Shown: positions 57,578 through 64,000 of the stretch, one piece after another | Position numbering within the stretch: position 1 is the first letter of the stretch | Layout: each line of letters opens with the position of its first letter | Assembly (NCBI GenBank): GCA_947465645.1 | Contig: CANIBQ010000004.1 | Span: forward strand, 1-64,000 | Reading direction: 5' to 3' | From: Acidobacteriota bacterium | Lineage (GTDB): Bacteria > Acidobacteriota > Vicinamibacteria > Vicinamibacterales > UBA2999 | DNA length: 64,000 bases | The notes under the pieces: model-generated | Database searches by the model: none | What the model saw: only the letters and a program-made list of their open reading frames with translations | Told to the model about the DNA's origin: nothing | Position numbers and translations under genes: made by a program

Positions 57578-58315
57578 GTGCCGGCCTATTCGCTCGCGGA
57601 TCCACCGGTCCTCGCCTTCATCGTGATTCCGATGCTGCTCATCGCGCTGCTGGCGTGGGGCGTCGCGCACGCCTGGTCGCGGGATGCGAGGCCGCCCGCC
57701 GCCACTCGCAACGCCGTGGCGGTGACCGTGCTCTGCGCAGGGGGATGGATGGCCCTCACCGCCAGCGCCGCGCGAAGCGGCGTGCTGCGCGACTGGAACG
57801 CCACCCCGCCTCCGTTCGCGCTGCTCGTCGCCGGCATCCTGCTGCTGGCGGGCGGGATCGCATTCAGCCCGATGGGCCGCCGCCTCGCGAGGCACGTGCC
57901 GCTCTGGGCGCTGGTCGCGGTGCAGGCGTTCCGGCTGCCGCTGGAGCTGGCGATGCACGAGATGTACGAGCGCGGCATCATGCCGGAGCAAATGAGCTAC
58001 TCCGGGCGCAACTTCGACATCGTCACCGGGATCACCGCGCTGATCGTCGCCGCGCTGGTGGTGGCGGGCAGAGGAGGCGCGATGCTGGTCCGGGCGTGGA
58101 ACCTGCTCGGTCTCGCGCTCCTGGTCAACGTCGTGTCGATCGCGATCCTGTCAACGCCGCGGTTCGCGTACTACGGAGATGGGGAGCGGCTGAACGTCTG
58201 GGTCACCTATGTGCCGTTCGTGTGGCTGCCCGCGGTGATGGTGCTGGCCGCGCTGGCCGGCCACCTGGTGATCGCCCGCGCCCTCGTCGCAAGGCGCGCC
58301 CGTCGTCCCGGTTAG
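57578..58315 (+). CDS. Multi-pass membrane protein of unknown function
   Basis: A 245-residue protein with about six to seven hydrophobic helices: VLAFIVIPMLLIALLAWGVA, AVAVTVLCAGGWMALTA, FALLVAGILLLAGGIAF, ALVAVQAFRLPLELAMH, GITALIVAALVVAG, LLGLALLVNVVSIAIL and WLPAVMVLAALAGHLV. No family motif is evident. It begins 14 nt after the repeat at 57502. Start GTG 57578. Confidence 0.75.
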   Translation: MPAYSLADPPVLAFIVIPMLLIALLAWGVAHAWSRDARPPAATRNAVAVTVLCAGGWMALTASAARSGVLRDWNATPPPFALLVAGILLLAGGIAFSPMGRRLARHVPLWALVAVQAFRLPLELAMHEMYERGIMPEQMSYSGRNFDIVTGITALIVAALVVAGRGGAMLVRAWNLLGLALLVNVVSIAILSTPRFAYYGDGERLNVWVTYVPFVWLPAVMVLAALAGHLVIARALVARRARRPG

Positions 58316-58389
58316 CTCGGTGAAATCGTGAAGCACATCCGGAGTTGATGATTGATCCCTGCCGTCGAGGGACATAGAGTGAAAAACAG

Positions 58390-59022
58390 ATGAACACGCC
58401 ACCTGACGATCGGATCCCTTTCGGCATCCTTCCCGCCGAGTACGTCACCACCGGCGACCACATCGCCTATTTCTGGGAGACCGAGAAGGAGTTCGAGCAG
58501 GGGGTGAACTTCCTGACGGCGGGGCTGGCCGATCGCGATCATTGCGTGATCTTCGGCCACGACGAGGCGAACGCCCGGGTGTGCGGCATTCTCGACGCGC
58601 GCCGCGTGCCGGTCGAGGACCTTCGGCGCACGGGCAGGCTGACCGTCGTCGGGGCCGCATCGACGGGCGACGAGACCCTGGCGAAGCTGGCGACCGTCTT
58701 TCAGAAAGCCGTCGCGGACGGCGCGCCGTTGATTCGGCTCCTCGGCAACATCGGGTGGGGCAAGCCCGACTGGCCCGGCGAGGAAGACATCATGCTCTTC
58801 GAGGCGAAGGTCACCGGCGCAGCCAAACTGTTCCCCGCCGTGATCGTCTGCATGTACGACGTGCGCTCGCTGTCGGGACGGGTGATCGTGCACGGCGGCC
58901 TTGGCACGCATCCAATCTCCGTGTGCGGCAACGTCATGCGCGTCAACACGCATCACCAGAAAAATTTCGACGAGTTCGCCACCCGCGTCCGCGAGACCGC
59001 CCCAGCCGCTACGGCGAAGTAA
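58390..59022 (+). CDS. Second stand-alone MEDS-domain protein
   Basis: A 210-residue soluble protein; GDHIAYFWETEKEFEQGVNF and GLADRDHCVIFGH align with the MEDS start, and LLGNIGWGKPDWPG and VIVCMYDVRSLSGRVIVHGG with its centre. Identity to the protein at 54519 is low but the organisation is the same. No output domain. ATG 58390 lies 74 nt after the membrane-protein gene. Likely a sensor acting through a partner. Confidence 0.75.
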   Translation: MNTPPDDRIPFGILPAEYVTTGDHIAYFWETEKEFEQGVNFLTAGLADRDHCVIFGHDEANARVCGILDARRVPVEDLRRTGRLTVVGAASTGDETLAKLATVFQKAVADGAPLIRLLGNIGWGKPDWPGEEDIMLFEAKVTGAAKLFPAVIVCMYDVRSLSGRVIVHGGLGTHPISVCGNVMRVNTHHQKNFDEFATRVRETAPAATAK

Positions 59023-59088
59023 ACGCCCCCGCTATTTCCCTGCCTGATCGAGACGCGCGACGCGTCCTGGGTAATGCATGAGAGGCGT

Positions 59089-59559
59089 CTATCCTCGCTG
59101 GCGGGCGTGTTCTTTCGCCAGGTAGATCATCTGGCCGAGGTGGTGGTTGAAGTGCTCGACGCAGCGCAGGACCATGCTGAAGCGGTTGGGTTCGTCGGTG
59201 CGCACGGCGGTGTAGTCACGGGGCCAGTCTTCGGCGGTCTGCGCCTCAACGGTTTTCACCGCGAGCGCGACGGCGTCATCGAGTGCCTGAAGCACCTGCG
59301 CTTTCGGCGTGCGCGAGGGATCCCCGAACTCACGCTCGCGGTCGCGCACGTAACCGGTGCCGGCCATCTGCGCGCCGATGTAGTAGTTCAGGTTGCCGGT
59401 CAGGTGCAGAACGAGATGGCCGACGCTGTTCCCATACGGATAGGGACGCGTCCAGAACTCGTCTTCTGACAGATCGCCTGCCAGCGCCCGCACCTGCGCG
59501 GCGAACGACGTGAAATTGCGGTTGAGCGCCTCGGCGATCGTCGGCAGCACGGTACTCAT
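59089..59559 (-). CDS. DinB-family protein (second in window)
   Basis: A 156-residue four-helix bundle. NSVGHLVLHLTGNLNYYIG holds one His set, and CVEHFNHHLGQMIYLAKEH the other, in line with the DinB/YfiT metal site. Last gene of the leftward FkbM-CMD-DinB unit; it overlaps the CMD gene by 4 nt. Confidence 0.87.
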   Translation of the reverse strand: MSTVLPTIAEALNRNFTSFAAQVRALAGDLSEDEFWTRPYPYGNSVGHLVLHLTGNLNYYIGAQMAGTGYVRDREREFGDPSRTPKAQVLQALDDAVALAVKTVEAQTAEDWPRDYTAVRTDEPNRFSMVLRCVEHFNHHLGQMIYLAKEHARQRG

Positions 59560-60176
59560 CGCGGAAACGGCGTGAGCGCCGGAGCGCCGTTCGCCGGCAC
59601 GGGCGTGCGCGCGACGTTGAGCGTCATCGCCAGCATGGTGTAGTAGCCGACGATTCCCACGGTGTCGACGACGCCCTGCTCGCCGAACCTGGCGACGACC
59701 CGCGCGTAGGTGGCGTCGCTGACACTCTGGTGCTGGTGCAGCTCCATGCAGAACGCGTAAAGGATCTCTTCGTCCTCGATCATGCGCTCTGGGCGGCGGC
59801 CTTCGGCAATCGCCTTCGCCACCTCAGGACTCACCCCGGCGGTCATTGCCACCGGGTAGTGCACGGCCCACTCGTACCCCTGCGACCAGTTGCGCGAGGT
59901 GATCAGGATGACGAACTCGCTCAGCCGCGGCGGCAGCGTGCTCTTGTAGCGCAGGTGGTCGCCCATCGCCCGCGCGCGGGTCATCACCTCGGGGCTGCGC
60001 AGCAGCGGGTGAAAGGGGCCGGTCAGCTCGGCATTCCGCGCGGTCCTGAATTCCTCGACCGCCTTCTTCTGCGCCTCGGTCATCTTGGCGGCGGGTATCG
60101 GCGGCATGCGGTCCTGCGCGCTGGCGTACAACGGCAGGATCACGAACGCTGCAAGTAATAGATGTCTACACCTCAT
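59556..60176 (-). CDS. Secreted carboxymuconolactone-decarboxylase-like protein
   Basis: A 206-residue protein with a signal peptide (RCRHLLLAAFVILPLYASAQ). The AhpD/CMD-like helical core is at about 45-180: SEFVILITSRNWSQGYEWAVHYPVAM and SPEVAKAIAEGRRPERMI. The AhpD CxxC is missing, so it is not a peroxidase of that kind. It overlaps the FkbM gene and the DinB gene by 4 nt each. Confidence 0.82.
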   Translation of the reverse strand: MRCRHLLLAAFVILPLYASAQDRMPPIPAAKMTEAQKKAVEEFRTARNAELTGPFHPLLRSPEVMTRARAMGDHLRYKSTLPPRLSEFVILITSRNWSQGYEWAVHYPVAMTAGVSPEVAKAIAEGRRPERMIEDEEILYAFCMELHQHQSVSDATYARVVARFGEQGVVDTVGIVGYYTMLAMTLNVARTPVPANGAPALTPFPR

Positions 60177-61021
60177 CTCACCTCCTGGCAGTCCGGCGCG
60201 GCGGGGTTGTTCGGCGCGTCCGCCGCACTTGGTCCGGCGGCCGCGCCGGACGGATCGAGGACGCCGAGCTTCTTGCTGACGAACAGCGCCTCGTACGCCC
60301 AGGATGGAAACGGCGCCAGGCTCGGGTCGCAGCTGAAGTTGTTGAAGTGCAGGTTCGCCACGTAGAAGAACTGCTTCAGCCGCCTCACCGCAGCGACGAA
60401 CCGCTCCTCCTCGACGTGGTGAAACTCCACGGTGAGCTGATCGATGCGCTGCAGGACCTCGTCAGACGCGAGCAGGAGCGCGTCCCATTCCGCACCTTCG
60501 ACATCCATCTTGACGACCAGTCGCTTGGTGGCGTCGCCGTTACGGGCGATCTGGTTGCGCAGCGTGTCGAACGGGCGGCCGTCCTGGACGCCCGGCACCG
60601 TGCCGATACACTCCGCGTGAAATGCGAGCGCGCCACCGGGACACGAGGGCTCCCTGGTGTCGAAGCAGTCGTACTCGTGCACGGTGACATCGAGGCGCCG
60701 CGACACATCGCAGCCCCACTGGTCGTAGCCGGAGATCCCGTAGGAGTACGCGGATTCGACAGCCGCGAGCAGGTTGCCGCACACCAGGTAGCCGCCGTCG
60801 GCCGGCTCGCCGAATCTCTCGAGCTCGCAGTTGGCGAGCTTCACCGGCTGCAATTCGGCCAGGAGGTCGCCGCGGATCCTCGCCTTGCGCGTGTCGGCGA
60901 CGGATGCGCCCGACGCCACGTCACCTTCGGACGATGCCGGGGCGCGGCAGCCGGCGGCGCTGCCGCCGACGATCGCCACGAGCGTCATCGCGACGGTCAC
61001 ACCGAGCGTTCTGCAACTCAC
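60173..61021 (-). CDS. FkbM-like methyltransferase with lipoprotein-type signal
   Basis: A 282-residue protein. The N-terminus SCRTLGVTVAMTLVAIVGGSAAGC resembles a lipoprotein signal. Then a Methyltransf_21 (FkbM) domain (about 60-235) with ERFGEPADGGYLVC, SYGISGYDQWGCDVS and RLVVKMDVEGAEWDALL; VTVHEYDCFDT carries the SAM-binding acidic residue. It has several Cys and an export signal, which is unusual for a methyltransferase. GTG 61021 starts the signal; ATG 61093 is an alternative. First gene of a three-gene unit with CMD and DinB. Confidence 0.78.
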   Translation of the reverse strand: MSCRTLGVTVAMTLVAIVGGSAAGCRAPASSEGDVASGASVADTRKARIRGDLLAELQPVKLANCELERFGEPADGGYLVCGNLLAAVESAYSYGISGYDQWGCDVSRRLDVTVHEYDCFDTREPSCPGGALAFHAECIGTVPGVQDGRPFDTLRNQIARNGDATKRLVVKMDVEGAEWDALLLASDEVLQRIDQLTVEFHHVEEERFVAAVRRLKQFFYVANLHFNNFSCDPSLAPFPSWAYEALFVSKKLGVLDPSGAAAGPSAADAPNNPAAPDCQEVR

Positions 61022-61129
61022 TGCGGGAATCTTATAACCCTTCCGAGCGCTGCGCCGCAGGGGCACGGGGTGTGATAGCTTTACGGCCTTCATGGAGCGC
61101 GGAGTGGCTCCCAGGATAAGGAGAGAAGC

Positions 61130-62353
61130 GTGAATACCAAGCAGCGCCCCGGGGTGTCATTCGTCGTTCTCGCCCTATGTTTCGCTTTCGTGCTCGCCGC
61201 GGGCTCGTCACGGGTCGCCGGGCAGATGCCGGGGCAGGCCGTGGACGAGGGCGGCGCGCCCGCATACAAGGTGGATCCGTTCTGGCCCCTCCCGCTGCCC
61301 AACCGCTGGAGCATGCAGCAGGTCACCGGCATCCACGTGGATCACATGGACCACATCTGGTTCGTCAATCGCGGCGCGGTCGCCGAAGGCGATGAGATCG
61401 GCGGCGGCGACAACCCGCCCCGCATCGACTGCTGCGTCCGCGGACCGGAGATCATCGAGCTCGATCAGAACGGCAAGGTCCTCAACGCGTGGGGAGGCCC
61501 CGGCTACCATCCGCAGTGGCCGACCGCCATGCAGACGGTGATCGCCGACACCAAGGGCTTCGTCTGGATCGCCGGCACGGCGCCCCAGGACAGCATCCTC
61601 AAGTTCACGCGTGACGGGAAGTTCGTCTGGGACTTCGGCCATCGTCCGCCCGCAGAAGCCGGGATGATGCCGGAGAACAACCAGGAGACCTCGTACCTGG
61701 TGAACAAAGGCCGGTTCCAGCTCGACGAGATGACCAACGAGATCCTGATCATCCAGCAGAAGCGCGTGGTCGTGTATGACGCGACCACCGGTGCCTACAA
61801 GCGCGGCTGGGGCGGCCACGGCATGCCGCTGAGCGAGATCTCGAACGAGCCGATTCCGGCCTACAAGTGGACCGGCGCGCCGCCTCCGCCCGAGAGGAAC
61901 TTCGTGCCCGACCTGCACTTCCTCGAGATCTCGAAGGACCGGCACATCTACATCGGCGAGCGCGGCCAGAACCGGATCCAGGTCTTCACCTACGACGGCA
62001 AGTTCGTGAAGGAATTCTCGGTGGCCCCCAACACGCCGGGCCGCGGCGAAGGGTGCGGCGGATTGGCCAACACCAAGATGCCGCCGTGCGGCACCACCTA
62101 CAAGCTGGCGATCTCACGCGACCCGCAGCAGAAGCACCTGTTCGTGGCCGACGGCACCAATAACAAGGTCTGGATCCTCGATCGCCAGAGCGGCAAGACG
62201 CTGGGCTCCTTCGGTGGCAACGGCCGCTACGCGGGCATGCTGCACTGGGTCAACGCGATCGGGATCGACTCGAAGGGGAACATCTACACCGGCGAGGTCG
62301 AACAGGCGAAGCGCATCCAGAAGTTCGCGCCCGTGATGTCGGCGCGCCGCTAA
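61130..62353 (+). CDS. Exported NHL-repeat beta-propeller protein
   Basis: A 407-residue protein; the signal segment (SFVVLALCFAFVLAAGSSRVAG) precedes a propeller of about 300 residues with NHL repeats: VTGIHVDHMDHIWFVNRGA, VIADTKGFVWIAGTA, ISKDRHIYIGERGQNRIQVF, LFVADGTNNKVWIL and IGIDSKGNIYTGE. Enzymes of the peptidylglycine-lyase or lactonase type use this fold, but no catalytic set is certain. GTG 61130 follows AAGGAG 6-7 nt upstream. The downstream terminator is perfect. Confidence 0.86.
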   Translation: MNTKQRPGVSFVVLALCFAFVLAAGSSRVAGQMPGQAVDEGGAPAYKVDPFWPLPLPNRWSMQQVTGIHVDHMDHIWFVNRGAVAEGDEIGGGDNPPRIDCCVRGPEIIELDQNGKVLNAWGGPGYHPQWPTAMQTVIADTKGFVWIAGTAPQDSILKFTRDGKFVWDFGHRPPAEAGMMPENNQETSYLVNKGRFQLDEMTNEILIIQQKRVVVYDATTGAYKRGWGGHGMPLSEISNEPIPAYKWTGAPPPPERNFVPDLHFLEISKDRHIYIGERGQNRIQVFTYDGKFVKEFSVAPNTPGRGEGCGGLANTKMPPCGTTYKLAISRDPQQKHLFVADGTNNKVWILDRQSGKTLGSFGGNGRYAGMLHWVNAIGIDSKGNIYTGEVEQAKRIQKFAPVMSARR

Positions 62354-62401
62354 TCACGAAGGTCACGAACATTTCTCAAGGCACGAAGATCGACGCTCGG
62401 C

Positions 62402-62434
62402 AACAAAGGCGGGTCCTGTGGACCCGCCTTTGTT
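62402..62434. terminator. Perfect 15-bp bidirectional terminator hairpin
   Basis: AACAAAGGCGGGTCC (62402-62416), loop TGT, GGACCCGCCTTTGTT (62420-62434). A/T-rich stem ends flank a GC core in both directions, a form of bidirectional terminator. It separates the NHL gene from the convergent gene whose stop (62433-62435) lies in it. Its core belongs to the GGGTCC palindrome family. Confidence 0.85.
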
Positions 62435-63056
62435 ATTTCTGGAGCTGGGCGAGACCGATCTGGAGCTCGATGGTCTGGTCCTGGAGCACGCGCACGCGGT
62501 CGCTCGTGGCGATCCAGCCCGGGGGATTGAGCACCTGGATGCGATAGTCGCCGAGCACGCCGTCGGCCGTGAACGACCCGTCCGCGGCGGTATCGACGAC
62601 GAGGCGTTCCGGTGCGCCGACGGGTGCAAAGCCGGCGTGCGCCAGCGCGAGCCTGAACCCGCCGGGCGGCGCCGCACCCGCGGCACGCGCGACCCGGCCG
62701 CGGACGACCCCGGGGCGCCCCAGCGCGAGATCCACGTGCGTGGGACGATCGCCGAGCTCCACGGTCGCCACCGCGACGAGGAGACGGCCGTCGATCTCCG
62801 CGCGCGCCAACAGCGTCAGCGGCCCGGTCTGCAGACGGCTATCGTCAATCGCGAAGCGGCCGTCGCCGTCGCGCACCACCAGCATGCCCCGATGTGAGCC
62901 GGTCGCGGAGCCGTACTCGACCTCGAACGCGCGCGGAGCGCGTCCCTGCTGGTCAACGAGCCGGCCGGTGACGAAATAGCGGAAGGACTGCGCGGAGAGG
63001 GATCTCTCAGCGTGCGGCAGCAGCGCCACGATCGTGACAAGCGCGAGGACGCGCAC
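62433..63056 (-). CDS. Exported carboxypeptidase-regulatory-like protein
   Basis: A 207-residue protein with a signal peptide (RVLALVTIVALLPHAERSLSAQ). Two Ig-like or CarboxypepD-regulatory segments follow (YFVTGRLVDQQGRAPRAFEV; RGRVARAAGAAPPGGF, AADGSFTADGVLGDYRIQV). It may be a periplasmic adaptor. GTG 63056. The stop lies in the terminator. Confidence 0.75.
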   Translation of the reverse strand: MRVLALVTIVALLPHAERSLSAQSFRYFVTGRLVDQQGRAPRAFEVEYGSATGSHRGMLVVRDGDGRFAIDDSRLQTGPLTLLARAEIDGRLLVAVATVELGDRPTHVDLALGRPGVVRGRVARAAGAAPPGGFRLALAHAGFAPVGAPERLVVDTAADGSFTADGVLGDYRIQVLNPPGWIATSDRVRVLQDQTIELQIGLAQLQK

Positions 63057-63069
63057 GGTGGCGGGGATT

Positions 63070-63495
63070 CTAACGCGTCGGGCGTGCTTTTACAGCCTCC
63101 TTCACGGCGGTGATGATCGTATCCACGTCGGGGTCACCGACAATCTCGTGTACCTCGTGGCGCCCGATGACCGCCTGGGCGGCGCGCAGGTTCGGCGTGG
63201 TGATCACGAACTGCCGATCCTGCATGACTGGGTGTTCCTGCAGGTGCTTCATGAACGCCCAGTTCCTGTCGTACGGCATCACCAGGTCATAGAGGATCAC
63301 CTTGGGGCGATGCTGTTCGATGAACGGGACCAGGTCGAGGGCACCGGTTTTGATGTCCTGGACGTGCCCGATCACGCAAATAAAACCGGCGCGTTCCAGC
63401 CCCAGCCGCACGATATCCAGCATGTCCGGATTCGTATTGAAGAGCGCGACTACCTCGGCCTTTGTGTCGTTCACCACAACCTCTGGCTCACCCAT
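63070..63495 (-). CDS. Degenerate receiver-domain protein
   Basis: A 141-residue single receiver fold. VVALFNTNPDMLDIVRLGLE replaces the acidic pair (no DD), but ILYDLVMPYD retains a phospho-acceptor Asp and FVITTPN the Thr. HEIVGDP stands for the conserved Lys-Pro region, so the Lys is missing. It probably acts as a structural or phosphorylation-independent regulator. ATG 63495; divergent from the LEA14-like gene with an inverted repeat between. Confidence 0.75.
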   Translation of the reverse strand: MGEPEVVVNDTKAEVVALFNTNPDMLDIVRLGLERAGFICVIGHVQDIKTGALDLVPFIEQHRPKVILYDLVMPYDRNWAFMKHLQEHPVMQDRQFVITTPNLRAAQAVIGRHEVHEIVGDPDVDTIITAVKEAVKARPTR

Positions 63496-63512
63496 ATGCA
63501 AGGTTTCATGCC

Positions 63513-63554
63513 GAGTTTTATGTGACTCGATATGTCACGAGCGGCACAAAACTC
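63513..63554. promoter_or_regulatory. 17-bp imperfect inverted repeat in a divergent promoter
   Basis: GAGTTTTATGTGACTCG (63513-63529) and CGAGCGGCACAAAACTC (63538-63554) pair at 13 of 17 positions around an 8-nt centre (ATATGTCA). It is a candidate operator in the 110-nt gap between the receiver gene and the LEA14-like gene. A short CCGGAC/GTCCGG hairpin follows (about 63557-63572). Confidence 0.4.
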
Positions 63555-63605
63555 AGCCGGACGACGGTCCGGCGCGCGCGTTGCGTTCCCATATGGAGGA
63601 GGCGT

Positions 63606-64000
63606 GTGACATTGGTTGCTCAGTTGAGATTGGTATGCGCGCTCGCGACCGTCATCACGTGTACGGCATGCGCTACGCTGGCGCCGCTCGCGCAGTTCAT
63701 CCAGCCGCCGCGTTTCGTTCAGTCGCCTGGACGCTCCGCCGAGATACGTCTCTCAGGTCCGTCTGTGTCCAACCCGCTCGGGGGTGCCGGCGTCACGGTG
63801 TGGGTGGACGTCACCAACCCCAACCCATTTGGCTTCACCCTCAGCACGCTGAGCACGACGCTCCTTCTGGAGGGAAGCCGGGCGGCGACCGGCACCTTTC
63901 CGCTGGGGTTGCCTCTTCAAGCCGGGGAAACCACGACCGTTCCCATCGATTTGTCGCTCAGCTTCTCAGACCTGCCTGGTCTCGCGAACGTGGTCCGCCG
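63606..64000 (+). CDS. LEA14-like (WHy-domain) lipoprotein, partial at right edge
   Basis: Translation from GTG 63606 stays open to the window end. A signal with lipobox-type end (LRLVCALATVITCTACATLA) precedes a LEA14/WHy domain: SNPLGGAGVTVWVDVTNPNP, FGFTLSTLSTTLLLEGSR, FPLGLPLQAGETTTVPIDLS and SFSDLPGL. GGAGGAGG (63595-63602) is the ribosome-binding site; a TTG at 63612 would have better spacing. The C-terminus is missing. Confidence 0.75.
   Translation, partial: MTLVAQLRLVCALATVITCTACATLAPLAQFIQPPRFVQSPGRSAEIRLSGPSVSNPLGGAGVTVWVDVTNPNPFGFTLSTLSTTLLLEGSRAATGTFPLGLPLQAGETTTVPIDLSLSFSDLPGLANVVR

Overview
The window looks like a chromosome segment of a high-GC, Gram-negative (LpxC, TonB receptor, lipoproteins, outer-membrane barrels) Acidobacteriota member, most like the Vicinamibacteria. 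That assignment is inferred from the Oar-type TonB receptor with a carboxypeptidase-regulatory domain, the DUF6152/DUF5916-type secreted proteins, heptanucleotide-phased repeats and REP-like palindromes. No rRNA, tRNA or CRISPR array was recognised.

Layout. 1-146: terminus of an insertion sequence whose transposase runs off the left edge. 205-5761: an HTH-receiver regulator, an ABC-F ATPase and an NtrB/NtrC-type sigma54 two-component pair. 5768-12009 (minus): the conserved dprA-topA-trmFO-xerC genome-maintenance cluster. 12178-16828 (plus): a sigma54-type promoter, a TPR protein and a lipoprotein, then rplU-rpmA-obgE-nadD-rsfS-comF. 16829-18684 (minus): lysA-tmk. 18703-19918 (plus): an ECF-like sigma factor, a STAS protein and a small conserved protein. 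19919-24488: a lower-GC cassette (TonB receptor, DUF6152, secreted protein), closed on its right by a second 114-bp copy of the 3' end of the small gene. 24652-28715 (minus): lpxC and uvrA. 28758-35448: transporter, NHL protein, HNH nuclease, NlpC/P60 and a metallopeptidase/IPT-lipoprotein group. 35638-42577 (minus): a six-gene unit (peptide SBP, two permeases, DapA-like lyase, M48 protease, MtgA) in which every junction is a 4-nt overlap.

42.8-64 kb is accessory in character. It holds an HTH protein, an exported chimera carrying a DNA-ligase fragment without its catalytic lysine, a Crp-like regulator, a YcaQ-type glycosylase, a TPR protein, a toxin-antitoxin-like nucleotidyltransferase pair followed by DinB, two paralogous soluble histidine kinases around a lipoprotein, DUF5916, two stand-alone MEDS proteins, nitronate monooxygenase, an FkbM/CMD/DinB operon, an NHL protein, a degenerate receiver and an LEA14-like protein cut by the right edge.

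The most unusual layer is repetitive. Period-7 DNA repeats sit inside or at the ends of abc-f, xerC, topA, lpxC, mtgA and oppC. Palindromic repeats of at least two families lie between genes, and one is inserted in frame in trmFO next to its catalytic cysteine. Best candidates for something new: the 114-bp-flanked TonB cassette, the exported ligase chimera, the twin kinase locus and the nucleotidyltransferase/small-protein pair.
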